NCBI GenBank assembly: GCA_022457155.1
Contig: JAJGOT010000164.1
Span: 1,178,501-1,242,500 of the forward strand
Reading direction: 5' to 3'
Source: Cladopsammia gracilis
Lineage: Eukaryota; Cnidaria; Anthozoa; Scleractinia; Dendrophylliidae
Length of the DNA stretch: 64,000 nucleotides
The translations under genes and the position numbers were made by a program. This document shows positions 53,801 to 63,190 of the stretch, piece after piece (positions within the stretch are counted from its first letter, which is position 1; every line of letters begins with the position of its first letter). A model generated the notes under the pieces. It was not told the origin of the DNA and did not search any database. It saw only the letters and a list, made by a program, of their open reading frames with translations.

Positions 53801-56612
53801 CTGGGGCCTGTGTGGGTCCAATGCCCCCTAGACAGTCCACCCCCGAGTCAATTCCAAGCCCTGCTCCTATGTCCAGAGATATGCCTAATACAGAGCCAGT
53901 AGCTAGTCCTAATTCAGAGCCTAAACTTGTAGCTTCCTCGGTTCTGCGGCCAGTGGGAACCCCTGTGAAAGTGACCCGGTCCGGGCGTATTAGCAAACCT
54001 CCGAAGAGGTTAGACCTTTAGTAGCCATAAGGTCCTATAGCTGTGTTTTTAGCTGGTTCATTTTATTTGTCATGTTTATCGTTATAGGAAAGAGGAAATG
54101 TTGTATTTGATAACATCATGATTTACGTCAAGAGTTATTATGGGATGGAATAAAGCAGAACGTTTGGAGCACGTTTTGAGATTACATGTTTGTGAGTGTT
54201 TATATACACTTTTCCAGTTTAATTGTAGTATACAAAACAGCCGGTTTACGACATACGGTTTTTTTAGTAATCTGATAAATTACTAATTATTTGGCACGAG
54301 ATGTACTAAAAAATACGAGAAGGTTTTGGTGGATCTTCTGATGCTATAAACTGACTGAATAATGGGATCAAACAAAAAGAAATTAACTTACAACTTCCGA
54401 ACTTTAGTTTACAATGTTGGGTGTCCATAGGAAAGTCGTGCAAGTCCATTTCACATGACCCAACAATGTGTGTACTACAGAGGGGGAAAAAAAGAAACAA
54501 ATATGAGGTCACGTGAACATAAACCTGAAAAAAAATCATTATAAATCAGCTGGAAATTTTTTAAGTGATACTGAGAATTAACTTTCCCTGCACAGCGTCT
54601 GACATTATTATAGCACTCAGTTCATAATGCTACCTTCTTCAGGGTACAAAACTATTCAAATATATAGTTTTCAGAAGCGAAACGTCGGTAGAATAATTAT
54701 GAACAGCGTCGAAATTCTCATTATAGGAATTTTAAGTATTGTTTATGCCACAACAATGTCTTCAATGTATTCATGCCACGAGGTCGGTTGACAAACTCCT
54801 AAGTATGTGTTACCATTTAAATGAAACCGACTGAGCAGCGCTTTCCTGTGGTACTGTTATTTTGCTGTAAAAGCCGGATGGTTTTAACTTTTGAATCCGG
54901 TTGGAGAAAATCCTAAGTAATGCCTGTGAAAGCTCTTGAGCAGTACTTTCCTGTGGTACTGTTTATTATGCTGTACAAGGTGGTTCTAACTTTTGAGTCT
55001 GTGGATGAGATCCTAAAGTGTGAACATTCAAATGAAAGCTACCGAGCAGTACGTTCCTGTGGTACTGTTTATTATGCTGTACAAGGTGGTTCTAACTTTT
55101 GAGTCTGTGGATGAAATCCTAAAGTGTGACCATTCAAATGAAAGCTACCGAGCAGTACTTTCCTGTGGTACTGTTTATTATGCTGTACAAGGTGGTTCTA
55201 ACTTTTGAGTCTGTGGATGAAATCCTAAAGTGTGACCATTCAAATGAAAGCTATTGAGCAGTACTTTCCTGTGGTACTGTTATTATGCTGTACAAGGTGG
55301 TTCTAACTTTTGAGTCTGTGAATGAAATCCTAAAGTGTGACCATTGAAATGAAAGCTACTGAGCAGTACTTTCCTGTGGCGCTGTTTATTATGCTGTACA
55401 AGGTGGTTCTAACTTTTGAGTCTGTGGATGAAATCCTAAAGTGTGAACATTCAAATGAAAGCTATTGAGCAGTACTTTCCTGTGGCGCTGTTTATTATGT
55501 TGTACAAGGTTGTTCTAACTTTTGAGTCTGTGGAAAAATTGTAACTTTTCAAAGGAAGCCTCCAAGCACTCATTCCTGTGGTGTTTCCAAAATCAACGCT
55601 GTTGACAACAGCAAAAGGTACAAAAATAAAGAATGAGTTTTCTTCTATTACAATATAGTTTTTGGTTGCAGCAGTTATGATAAAACTTTCGTGAATAATG
55701 TGTATATATTGCTTTTCATCAAACCGACTCAGGGGAGGATTGTAACAAAGTGACCTTCTACTGTAAAAAAACAACTAATTGCATCATTTTTTAAATCACT
55801 AAGAGGGGTAGGAGTGTATTGTAATCCGCTGACTTTCTTCTGTACAAATAGCACAATTACCTTGCGAGACAAGAACCGGAGGTTTTCCGTACATAACAAG
55901 TCGGTTTGAATCACTAAAGGTCGGTTATTTAAACAAAGTTTGGTCAGAGTTTCACAAAACCGTGATCTAAACCAACTTAAATCTGGACAACCCTAATATT
56001 TACTAAACGCTGTTACTGTAAACAGTGTCAATAAGGCATTTATCACAGACTAGAAAAACTTTTATCTCCTTAAATGATCCACTGATAAACAGAAGTGGAT
56101 TTCGTCTAATTGCCTTAAACCACGGTCTGAGTTAGACTTTGTTTAAATAACGTTGGTCCACCCTAAAGGTGAACTAAGACGGGTAAAATTTTCGTGCAAC
56201 AAGCGTGCGACAAATTTTCATGTTGCAGAAAGTAGACGTCGCTTCTACGTTTTGCAACATGAAAATTTGTTGCGCGCGTAATACGCGCATGGGCAACAAC
56301 CTGCAACGCGACAAGCTGCACGATTTTTATGCCCGCATTACTTCACCTTAAATTACTACAGAGAGGTATGGGAAGATTGCAAACAACTGACCTCCTACTA
56401 TACATAAGAAATCCATTTGATTCAATTCTGAGCACGCTATGGACTTCGGTATCGGGTAGCATCAGGTCAGACATCTTCGCGTTATAACAGTAGGGGTCTG
56501 GGAACCACAAATGCGTGATCTGTTCACGCTGAATATTGACGCTTGAATTCACATATTCAACGAGACGATCATCGTACCACATCTGACGGAAATACATATA
56601 ACCTGGAAATTC
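44518..56612 (-). CDS. Gene B: Cys-loop ligand-gated ion channel subunit, six exons resolved (N-terminus missing)
   Basis: Exons in transcript order: 56392-56612, 54392-54474, 48785-48913, 47129-47343, 46542-46709, 44518-44886. All junctions have AG/GT borders and consistent phases, giving 394 residues. The N-terminal exons (signal peptide, first helix, first strands) were not found upstream; a retroelement fills the region from 57.6 kb. The protein has loop D FRQMWYDDR, loop A LWFPDPYCYN, a 13-residue Cys-loop (CEMDLHDFPMDTQHC), M1 to M3, a lysine-rich cytoplasmic loop and M4 (RVLFPLSFLLYNIAYW). The filter is Ala-Ser-Arg at -2' to 0', closer to the Pro-Ala-Arg of anion channels than gene A is. 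Loop C lacks cysteines. Exon lengths 221 and 83 equal those of gene A, so A and B are local duplicates that then diverged. Confidence 0.88.
45206..46343 (+). mobile_element. Repeat H, copy 4, in a gene B intron
   Basis: Starts atatatatagatagccc, ends gctacgc, TA on both sides, with the hairpin gccaggccttcggcctggc before the end. Confidence 0.75.
46542..46709 (-). CDS. Gene B exon: M3 and cytoplasmic loop
   Basis: 168 bases. Encodes VSYVKGMDWYLMVCFTII, then a Lys-rich loop (KTEKAKNEKKTGKN). Acceptor ctttag, donor gtaaga. Confidence 0.92.
47129..47343 (-). CDS. Gene B exon: M1 and M2
   Basis: 215 bases. Encodes RRMGYYVIQVYVPCIFLVML, the linker MRPDDSASR and M2 (LTVGITTILTIVFLL). Acceptor cctcag, donor gtgcta after LPK. 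Confidence 0.93.
47466..48198. mobile_element. TTAA-flanked element T1, copy 2
   Basis: Inverted relative to 28477-29200 and closely similar along its length. The ends are ttaaggtgacagtgtacctt and aaggtacactgtaacctta, with TTAA at both borders. Lies in a gene B intron. Confidence 0.88.
48199..48784. other. Gene B intron, nothing recognised
   Basis: A GC-richer patch, ggcgaagccgcgacaacgag, near 48558 is the only oddity. Confidence 0.45.
48785..48913 (-). CDS. Gene B exon: end of ligand-binding domain
   Basis: 129 bases. Encodes GHTDSDILMKWKNPTIAI and VLSTEVNSFSTG. Acceptor cctcag, donor gtaagc. Phase 1 at both ends. Confidence 0.87.
48947..49120. repeat. Foldback with about 65-base arms
   Basis: The left arm begins agattccattttgccatgcg. 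The right arm ends cgcatggcaaaaatggaatct minus one base of symmetry. The loop is about 40 bases. Confidence 0.88.
49385..49540. repeat. Tandem duplication of about 80 bases
   Basis: The block catgacgtcaactgtgc to aatgcgcgta occurs twice in a row, with scattered changes. Confidence 0.85.
49662..49801 (+). repeat. 5' LTR
   Basis: Starts tgttgtatttgataacatca and ends tatacaaaac. Unusually short for a gypsy LTR. Followed directly by tggcgacgagg, the likely primer-binding site. Confidence 0.92.
49854..53597 (+). CDS. Gag-Pol polyprotein of Ty3/gypsy element, frameshifted near the end
   Basis: 1247 codons in one frame. Order: Gag with two zinc knuckles (CKSCGSTRHSAESC and CHHCQRKGHIRPVC, about residues 215-255), aspartic protease (IDTGAS, about 325), reverse transcriptase (DLASAFNQL and the catalytic VRVDDILVA, where most relatives have YXDD), RNase H (DVDASSHGIGAVLSH), integrase zinc region (HPGMCRMKAL and CQDC) and integrase core (DYAEVKGQQ, SDNGPQF, SNGLAERH). 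Gag and Pol are fused without a frameshift or stop. A one-base insertion near 53591 ends the frame early; the remaining integrase tail lies in the next frame at 53638-54021. Single-frame layout and Gag type fit the Mag-like lineage; this placement is tentative. Confidence 0.95.
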   Translation: MAAGLVGNLGPFDENIERFGDYVGRMEAFMAANEIADDRKVNVFLAVIGPDAYKLLENLCDPENPNGKTYEELKQSLQGHYEPAPIVIAERHKFWTASQGGDESVSAFVVRLKKLASTCNFGPFLPQALRDRLVSGLHQKMSRTQRHLLSIRALTYGVAHDRCVADEMAGKANKEHMGESMVAENKVQEFSPYKGKTKATGNRGSQLSGGNFEKCKSCGSTRHSAESCKFRDATCHHCQRKGHIRPVCKAKLSESPGQRRPKNANINTCDSDDEVCEESQYMYSSPEDEESADAFGLYRTGTERCNDTDTVKPYVVTVQVGHANLAMEIDTGASRSTVSEYVYNTLLSGYPLKKAGVILRSYSVEKVPLVGKVSVPVKYAADEKFLDLIVVQGKRPALFGRDCLSKIKLNWETVFQVTEQVRDTDNSVPKSETYPAEFNELLGEYKVLFSNQNTGIKGFTGTLSLKEGVKPVFVKDRPVPYSIVSQVEKEYDRLVQADILYPVSHSKWASPVVHVPKADGTLRVCGDYKGVNACINDDIYKLPNVQDMFAMLSQDGSTPDTFSVIDLASAFNQLFLDEESSELLTINTCKGLFKSQRLCFGVKTATAQFQRVMDSILSGVPGVMVRVDDILVATSGGATPHLTVLKEVFSRLAKHNVKLNGKKCQFFRTEVKYMGHILSKLGISPVKSKLDAIQLAPRPKDVSELRSFLGMINYYSKFIKDFSSKLHPLYELLSNKTKWFWSESCEDAFLWAKEVLSSEQVLVHYDPNKPLILDVDASSHGIGAVLSHQMEDGTERPIEYASRTLNSAEKNYAQIEKEGLAIIFGVKRFNLYLYGRKFKLVTDHQPLTRIFGPKSGVPPLAAARLQRWALLLTGYDYDIVYKKSSDNANADFFSRFPVPIGEMEDPDPDENYVHRTVVSDLPITALEIAQNTTKDKVLVKVYEYTSSGWPGQCPDPEMKPYWSRREELSLDNGCILWGRRVVIPVILQERLLEELHECHPGMCRMKALARSFVWWPGIDQDIEDKVRFCQDCVSTQGSPKTVPLLLWPWCTEPWQRIHVDYAEVKGQQFFLVVDSHSKWLEVFPMTSTTATATINALRGLFARYGLPQELVSDNGPQFIADEFTTFLKMNRVKHTLCPPYHPASNGLAERHVQTFKGMYKILSKSMSVQHRVADLLFRYRNIPHSTTGKTPAELFLKREPRTQLSMVKPSLQSKVENRQVASKLYRDGDHPKVRYFDLYQPVRVKNC
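53598..54021 (+). pseudogene. Integrase C-terminal tail, separated by a frameshift
   Basis: In the frame one base off from the main reading frame, 53599 onward continues the integrase tail (VRVPGNYRRYVHANHLLPDD) and ends in a Pro-rich stretch and TRSGRISKPPKRLDL. The tail is otherwise undamaged. It may be a recent mutation or a sequencing error. Confidence 0.85.
54087..54098 (+). promoter_or_regulatory. Polypurine tract
   Basis: ggaaagaggaaa directly before the 3' LTR, as needed to prime plus-strand DNA synthesis. Confidence 0.85.
54099..54238 (+). repeat. 3' LTR
   Basis: Same as the 5' LTR except for two single-base differences (tcaagag against tcatgag, and attgtag against attgcag). Confidence 0.92.
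54392..54474 (-). CDS. Gene B exon: Cys-loop
   Basis: 83 bases. Encodes THIVGSCEMDLHDFPMD followed by TQHC; 13 residues between cysteines. Acceptor ctgtag, donor gtaagt. Confidence 0.92.
54830..55580. repeat. 106-bp tandem repeat, about seven units
   Basis: Successive gagcagtac words at 54939, 55045, 55151, 55257, 55362 and 55468 are 105-106 bases apart. The unit includes ggtggttctaacttttgagt. The period is not a multiple of three, so the open frames crossing it are chance. Lies in a gene B intron. Confidence 0.9.
55581..56391. other. Gene B intron, nothing recognised apart from a short hairpin
   Basis: An inverted repeat, acaaattttcatgttgca against tgcaacatgaaaatttgt, lies at about 56209-56269. 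No exon here. Confidence 0.5.
56392..56612 (-). CDS. Gene B exon 1 of those found: loops D and A
   Basis: 221 bases. Encodes YMYFRQMWYDDRLVEYVN and LWFPDPYCYN. Acceptor tgtcag, donor gtcagt. The open frame continues upstream of the acceptor, but that part is intron. Confidence 0.9.
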
Positions 56613-57636
56613 CTGACAACAAGAAAACCAATTGAATAAGTTAATACTATTAATACGTCTACGATGTTCTACCTTATAACGAAACTGTCGTTGGCTGCCA
56701 CTGCCTAGGTGATATGACCGTGCGCATGCGTAAGCTACTGGATATACCGCGGAGATGCGTCGTATTACCATTGCTTTTAAATGGTTTGTTTTAACCAGCC
56801 GCGTCCACGCGGCCTTCTCGGTGATCAAGATGGTGGGCGGAGAAACCCCTCGACAAGGCTGTCAAAATATGCCAAACATTCTGCAGTACTTTGTCGCGTT
56901 AAACAAGATGAAATTGCAAGAAAACAAACACGGCTGCCAATCACAAGAAAGAACATCTGAAAACGTCACGTCACGTGACAAAATACTTGACGATTCTTGG
57001 AGTCAGCGGTATCCTTTGCCCAGGGGTTTGTTCGCTCGCCATTGTGAATGAAGTAAATCATAAAAACTCTTATTCTTCGGCCATTTCAACTTTAACAGAA
57101 GTAAAATACACACTGCGGTTATAAACATGACAAAACAACGCATGTTGTAAAAAACTTTGATTAATGACTTGACGTTTCGTATGCTTCAACGTACATCTTC
57201 AGAAGTGATGGTTGGATATAACACAATAAAATTTAAATGCTATGGAGAAAGACTGGAACCTAATTTAAAAGAAATGACAATAGTGAAAAAGTGATAACAT
57301 ACAGACCTATCTTAAAGTATTATATGTTTATATTTTCTAGCAGATTTTAAGATAGGTCTGTATATTATCATTTTTTTACTATTGTCATTTTCGTTTTGTG
57401 ACTGAAAGACGCCTTAATTTGCATTTCACATCCAAAAGGTGTGAAATGGGGGAAGAGCTAAGCCTTTTATACCGGAACTTCATGTTTAAAAATTAAGAAT
57501 TGACGTCAATTGGATAACTGTCATAAATATTCAAAATGGCGGCGCGCGGGAAATTTAAAAGCGAAAATAGGTGATATTCATATTCAATTTCTTTGTACAC
57601 TTAAATTTTCTTTCTATTTGTTATTAGAAGAAAAAC
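56613..57636. other. Upstream of gene B exons found; nothing recognised
   Basis: An inverted repeat near 57290-57380 (gataggtctgtat type) was noticed. The missing first exons of gene B could not be identified here. Confidence 0.45.
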
Positions 57637-57797
57637 ACTCAGCGCGTTCTGCTTATCATTTGGGAATGACTTTTATTAATGGAGAACGGATTGCATTATT
57701 GAAATCAAAATTCAGGTTTAAAATTGATTATTGGAATCTTCCAACGGTAGCCTCAATCAAAATAACGAATGTTGATTGGTTTATTTACTGACATCAG
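57637..57797 (+). repeat. Left flanking inverted repeat of the tyrosine-recombinase element
   Basis: About 160 bases starting actcagcgcgttctgctta, roughly 90 percent identical by eye to the reverse complement of 63780-63942. Confidence 0.8.
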
Positions 57798-58239
57798 TCA
57801 GCAAAAGTCCACTGGCGAAATACACAACCGTTGGTCGCTGTTGGTTTCAGTGAATTCAGTCGCTTGGACTTAATAGAAAATTTTCATCACTTTCCGTGAA
57901 AATTCCTCTTTCAGAGCCAGCAGAGCACTAGCATTTTAAATAAAATATTTGTGACCTAAAAGCCATGTGAGCGTCATTCGTCCTGAATCATCTGCGGTGC
58001 AAGACGTATTTTTATCAAATTGAGGTAAGTTGTCTTATTTCTAGTGATATCATCCCCCCTTTATCTGCTTTATCCGGTTTTTGGTCTTATTTCACGGTTT
58101 TCTTGCGATTTATTTTGCTCTTAACCAAATTGGTATTGATTTCATTTTAAAACGCCTTCGCGTTCGCTCATTTCGGTCGTTCGGTGCCACGTGTGTTTCG
58201 GTTCTGGTTTTGTTTGAGACTTATTGTTTTAATAGGCAA

Positions 58240-58617
58240 ATGGCTCTTTCACCTCCCAAGGTCCTTATTCTAGGTCATTCGTTTGTTCGGAGATTGAGGG
58301 ATGACTTTGGGTCGAACTTCGACTCGCGGGCGGACGAGAATGTCCATCTCTCGAGTGACGCCATTGTTTATTTGAGTGGCGTGGGCGGTCGTACGGTGAG
58401 AAAATTACGCCAGCATGACCTTGGGGTTGTTTCTTCGCGTATTCCCGCAGTCATTATTTTGGGCATCGGTACCAATGACCTGGTTGATATTTGGCTTGAG
58501 GTGGCGGGGTCAGAAATTGAAGAGTTGATTCGTTTGTTGTTGGATTCTTTTTCTGTGAGTGGCAGGCACGGAGGATCGCTCAGGAAAATGCAGTGCATAG
58601 TAAGGGCCTTCTGGTAG
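58240..58617 (+). pseudogene. SGNH/GDSL hydrolase-like domain of the retroelement
   Basis: From ATG at 58240 the frame encodes VLILGHSFVRRL (block I, with GHS in place of GDS), a GVGGRTV glycine block and ILGIGTNDL (block with Gly-x-Asn-Asp). The frame stops at 58615 before the terminal Asp-His block, after an apparent deletion, so the domain is incomplete. Such hydrolases occur in some Ngaro and CR1-type elements; their role is unknown. Confidence 0.8.
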
Positions 58618-59145
58618 CGGGGCAGTAGTACCACCTGTTGTACCTCTTCATTCAGGCAGCGACAATGCACTTGGGACCGTCTCCCCAGCATTCCTGGACC
58701 ACCTGGTTGCACGTGTAACAACAGAGGTGACCAAGCAGTTGCAGCCCCTTATGGCAACAGCAGGAGCCCAACACTCCATACCGACCAGGATGACCCAAGA
58801 AAATGGCACATCAAATTCAGGGAGCGGTCCAGTTGAGGTACCCGTCGTGGAAAATGCTGTCCGTGCTGTCGGTTCAACCTTGGCAGGTGAGAGGGGTATG
58901 TTGTCAGGGGCAGCAAAGCCAAAAGAGGTCTTCACCTCAGTGAATTTGCTAGTCGACGCCCGTTTCCCCGCCAAAATTAAGACAAAAATATGGCAGGAGG
59001 AGTTTATTGACTTTGGGTCGCCACTGGTCCGAACCGCACTTGGATGAAAAATTTCAAATTACTATACATAATTCCAAGGAGGGCTCATCCTGATGAAATA
59101 TGGGGCCACTATTCAGGATTTGGCTGCCAGGGGGCATAAATGGCG
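58618..59145 (+). pseudogene. Gag-like region of the retroelement
   Basis: Fragments in two frames (58727-59047, then 59093-59140) encode a polar protein with KIKTKIWQEEFIDFGSPL and GATIQDLAARGHKW. This resembles the conserved part of DIRS/Ngaro Gag ahead of the polymerase. It is cut by repeat X at 59146. Confidence 0.6.
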
Positions 59146-59625
59146 TTTTTACTCATGCGCGAAGCGGCATGAGGTAAGGTTTCGGCTCCGTTTTTCTTGT
59201 TATTTTTATTATTTTTATTTTTTGTGTCACGATTTTGCATGCAAATTTATGCACGCATATTTTAAATTGTACACTTCCGGTTCATAGCTTTGCCACTACA
59301 CTTCCTGTTTAGTGACTTACGGCTACTCTAACTTCCGGTAAAAGAGCGTTACTCAAGTGTCACGACAGCGTCTCCTACAACCCTACTTACATTAGCAATG
59401 TTCATGTTTGGTATATATAAGACATAGAAGAATCATTCCCTTCATTGTGGTACAGCCTTCATTTCCAAAACAATCAATAGTAAACAACGTGGTTTGCAGG
59501 AACGATGACTGAATGAAAGGGGTACTCTTCGCCATGTCGGACATCTTCTTATCTTCTTATCTTCTTATCATCTTCTTAACTTACTTACGCATGCGCATGA
59601 GTATAGGCTGCTAGGAGCGTCTTGT
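59146..59625 (+). mobile_element. Dispersed repeat X, copy 3, inserted in the retroelement
   Basis: Starts tttttactcatgcgcgaagc and ends gagtataggctgctaggagc. It interrupts the Gag-like frame, so it inserted after the retroelement. Confidence 0.8.
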
Positions 59626-59940
59626 TACGATGATAATTTTCGGTTTTTAAGGCAATCCCAGTCCACAGCCCTTCCCTGGGGTAATATTCCTCAATGGGAA
59701 ATCAGTTTCTAATGGCCATGTTCCTAGGGGTTATTGTTACAAGTTCCACAGGGGTGGTGATTGTTCTGGGTGTTCTTTCAAACACTCATGCTGGAAATGC
59801 GAGAGCCCCCATAGGGGTTTCCACTGTAATGTTCGTACCTTCAGCGGAAATAGATTCAATGCTTCTCGATTTCGGGGACCCAGGAAACCCCCCAACATCT
59901 ACCCAGCAGCAAAAGTCTCCCCAGCCCTCCCCAGCAAAAG

Positions 59941-61049
59941 TTGCTGCCAACAGCCGTAAACCTTAATAATTTGATGTTCTTTCTTTCGGAGTATAACCCT
60001 TCAATTGTTGAATTTTTATTCAATGGCTTTCAAGGGGGCTTTCCCTTGCATTACGAAGGGCCCCGTTCTTCATGTCAGGCTCCAAATCCACTATCTGCCA
60101 TTCAAAACCCTGAGGTGGTTGATGCTAAACTTGCTAAAGAGCTTGAAGCCCATTGGTTTGCATGTCCTTTTACCTCCCCACCTTTTCCCTTATTTCGATT
60201 ATCCCCACTGGGTTTAGTGCCTAAGAAACCTGAGGGCGAATTCCGACTCATCCATCACCATTCCTTTCCTAGAGGTTCATTTTTGAACGATGGAATTCCT
60301 ATCGAGCATACTAGCGTTTCTTATGCCACAGTGGAGGATGCAATTCGAGCTATTAAAGCTGTCGGCCCCGGTTGTTACTTGGCTAAAACTGATATAAAAA
60401 ATGCACTTCGGTTAACTCCAATTCGCACTCATGGTTATAATCTGTTAGGGATATGTTGGCGAGGATTGTATTACCACGACCGGTGTATACCGATGGGCTG
60501 TTCAAGTTCATGTAAAACTTTTGAAACCTTTTCTACTGCCATCGAATAGATTGCCCAGAATAAGTTGCATATTCCTTATATTTGCATTTGTTGGATGATT
60601 TCCTGATCATTTCCCCCACACAAGTTATATGTAAGAAACAATTAGAGTTGTTTTTAATGATTTGTCGCTGGCTGGGCATTCCCATGGCACCAGAAAAAAC
60701 TGCCGGTCTGTCAACAACTATGGAATTTGCAGGCATTGAGTTAGACTCAGTCCTGATGGAAGCTCAGCTCCCCCAGGAAAAAATTGGAAAGTGTCAGGAT
60801 TTAATTTCGGCCTTTCTTAAACGTCAAAAAGTTACTCTCAAGGAAATCCAATTGTTAACAGGTTTACTGAATTTTGCTTGCACAGTAGTTGTTCCCGGCC
60901 GGGCATTTTTACGCCGTTTAATTGATCTTAACCTTGGTGTTAGAAAACCTCATTTTATGATTAAACTCTCTAGGGAAGTGAAGGAGGATTTGTTGGTTTG
61001 GCAGAATTTTCTCTCGGGTTTTAATGGCTGTTCCGGATTATTGGGGTAA
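59941..61049 (+). pseudogene. Reverse transcriptase of the Ngaro/DIRS-type element
   Basis: 59941-60549 encodes the fingers and palm (LGLVPKKPEGEFRLIHH, YLAKTDIKNALRLTPI, IPMGCSSSCKTFE). A stop and a frame change follow, then 60582-61049 encodes the catalytic LLDDFLII and the thumb (FAGIELDSVLMEAQLP). Both catalytic aspartate motifs remain, but in different frames. Confidence 0.88.
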
Positions 61050-61494
61050 CTCCCACCAACTTGAATTGTACTCTGGTGCCCTTGGTTTCAGTGCCATTTT
61101 TGGCAAGTACTGGTGTTATGGGGGGGGGGGGGGGGCTGATAGCTGGCGGCATCGCAACATTGCATTTTTAAAGTTCCATCCCATTGTGCTCAGTTTACAC
61201 CTCTGGGGGCATGAAATGCGAAATAGCCGCATACTGTTTTTTACAGACAATGAGGCTTTGGTGCACGTCATCAATAAGCAATCTTGTCGAGATCGGGATT
61301 TGATGTTTTTTGTTCGTAAGCTGGTGCTGGTGTGTCTTCGTCACAATGTTTGTTTCCAAGCTAAGCACATTCCAGGCTTGCACAACAAATTGGCTGATGC
61401 TCTATCTCCGGGTTACATTTGCAGACCTTCAGACAACTGGCACCAGCTTACATGCATCACCTGCCCACAGAGATACGTGGTCATCTGCAACTGA
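61050..61494 (+). pseudogene. RNase H of the Ngaro/DIRS-type element
   Basis: Encodes FFTDNEALVHVINKQSC and AKHIPGLHNKLADALS, the usual RNase H core and end of this element class. A run of about 16 G at 61119-61134 has changed length and affects the frame. Confidence 0.82.
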
Positions 61495-62383
61495 CGAACC
61501 AACGAACCAACGAACCTATCAGCGTGCTTGGAAACTTTTTCAAACATTTTTAACTTTGTATTTCAACAACCCTTTCCTGCGCTTCCCATTCACCGTCCGT
61601 TTTGGCCTTGTTTATAGCATATTTGTTTAATTCTCAATATGCCCCATCCACTGTAACCACAAACATTTCAGCCATCGATTATTTTCATAAGCTTATGGGT
61701 TTTTCAGATCCCGCAAAAGTGTTTTATGTCTCCCAAATGCTCAAAGGCTATAATAAGGTGGGTTTTCATCTCGACAGCCGTCTTCCCATCACACTGCCAA
61801 TTTTGGATAAATTGATCTCTGCAGCTACCTCTTTAGAAGGTTCTGCTTACCAAATATGTCAGTTTCGGGCCATGTGTTCCCTGGCCTTTAATGCCTTTTT
61901 ACGTATAGGTGAAATGACATCAGTCCCCAGGCGTGGTGCTAATCCTCCCCTTAACCTTTTCCAGCTTACTAAATTATTAAATTATATTAGGCAGGGGACT
62001 TAATAGCCTTCAAGGTGACTTTTGGAAATTTCAAGCATAGCTACAATGAACGCCCCTTTTCAGTTGAGGTTTCACGGCAGCCTAATTCTTGGCCTGTTGA
62101 CTTGTTATCCAAATATTTGGATATGCGAGGCACTAGACCAGGTCCCATATTTGTTACAGTGGATGGGTCACCAGTGTCTCGATGAAGTTTTTCAAACCAG
62201 CTTTCAATGGCCATTCAGTTATGTGGTCTGGCCCCCTCACGCTACAAGGGGCATAGTTTCCGTATCGGTGCTGCCTCGCATGCTGCAGACCAAGGGTTCT
62301 CTGACGCACAAATTCGCTTGCTAGGTCGTTGGAAATCTAACGCCTTCCAAAGATACATAAGAGTACCCAGTCTTTGTTCTTAA
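61495..62383 (+). pseudogene. Tyrosine recombinase of the Ngaro/DIRS-type element
   Basis: Fragments in several frames: SAM-like N-terminal part (TYQRAWKLFQTFL, 61522), FNAFLRIGEM (first catalytic Arg, 61891), GHSFRIGAASHAA (His-x-x-Arg, about 62248) and LLGRWKSNAFQRYIR (Trp and nucleophile Tyr, about 62318). The active-site residues are present, but the gene is broken by frameshifts and a stop near 62001. Confidence 0.88.
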
Positions 62384-62410
62384 CCAGCTGTAGGATAATT
62401 TTCATCCGGC

Positions 62411-63004
62411 AAGTGCAAACACCTTTGAGGAGTGGTTGGCCCGGTAGATTCAGTTTGTAAGGGCGGCTGTTTTCGCCCTGGGTTAATCATTTGCTTACTT
62501 TCTTATATTCTTGAAGTTTTGCCAGTAATGAGGCCTTTTGGGCTACTTTCTATCTTGTAAGTGCAAATGTTGGATATGGTTTCCCCAGTTTGCAAGGGCG
62601 GCTGCTTTTTACTTGGGGTTACCATTTTTCTTGTATTCAGGGATTTTTGCATGAGGGGTTTTTCGGTTAATTTTAATGCAGCAAGTACCGTTTAGGGAAG
62701 TGGTTGACCCAATAGTTTCAGTTTGCAAGGGCGGCTGTTTTCTTTGGGTTAACCATTTGCATAGTTTTCTTATTCAAAATTTTTTTGCCACAATGGAGGG
62801 TTAGTGTGCAAGGGCGGCTATCCCACCATGTTGTTGACCTGATGCTCATTCACACTGTCTACCAGATGTACACAGTTAGCATAGGCCGCTTTTGTTCTCG
62901 TTTGACCTATGATAAATTCATGCTAGCCATAATTTTGAATACACAGTTAAGGGTTGCTTATCTGGTGGATTCAGTTTGCAAGGGCGACTGTTCCATATTG
63001 TTTG
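62411..63004 (+). repeat. Degenerate repeats with core tttgcaagggcggctgtt
   Basis: The core occurs at about 62454, 62588, 62722, 62806 and 62975, with spacing near 84-170 bases, each followed by a ttgggttaacca-like motif in the first three. They may be remnants of the split direct repeats used by Ngaro elements. Confidence 0.7.
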
Positions 63005-63190
63005 CTTCCATATATTTTCAGTTTTCTTATCATGTGGGTGACACTCCTTGTTTGTGCTGCGTTTGCCTGGGGTGGGGCTGCTTATGTGCTCAGAGCACAT
63101 ATGCTTTGGCGTTTTCAGTGCTCGAACCTTTACTGGGCCAAACTATGTATCAGAGATTTTAATGATGATACTTGGTATTTAAATAAAAGC

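Larger units (their letters stand above)
49662..54238 (+). mobile_element. Ty3/gypsy LTR retrotransposon, nearly intact
   Basis: Two 140-base LTRs enclose one gag-pol frame. Target duplication agcc (or cagcc, as the LTR ends in C) is present at 49658-49661 and 54239-54242. The LTRs differ at only two positions, so the insertion is recent. It lies in a gene B intron, in the opposite orientation to the gene. Confidence 0.93.

Noticed and set aside
54920..55208. Repeated open frames with LFIMLYKVVLTFESVDEI-type sequence
   Set aside because: The 106-bp period is not a multiple of three, so the frame is not kept between units.
56613..56828. Upstream extension of the gene B exon as coding sequence
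   Set aside because: The open frame continues past the acceptor, but the matching exon of gene A starts at the same residue after an AG, so the extension is intron.
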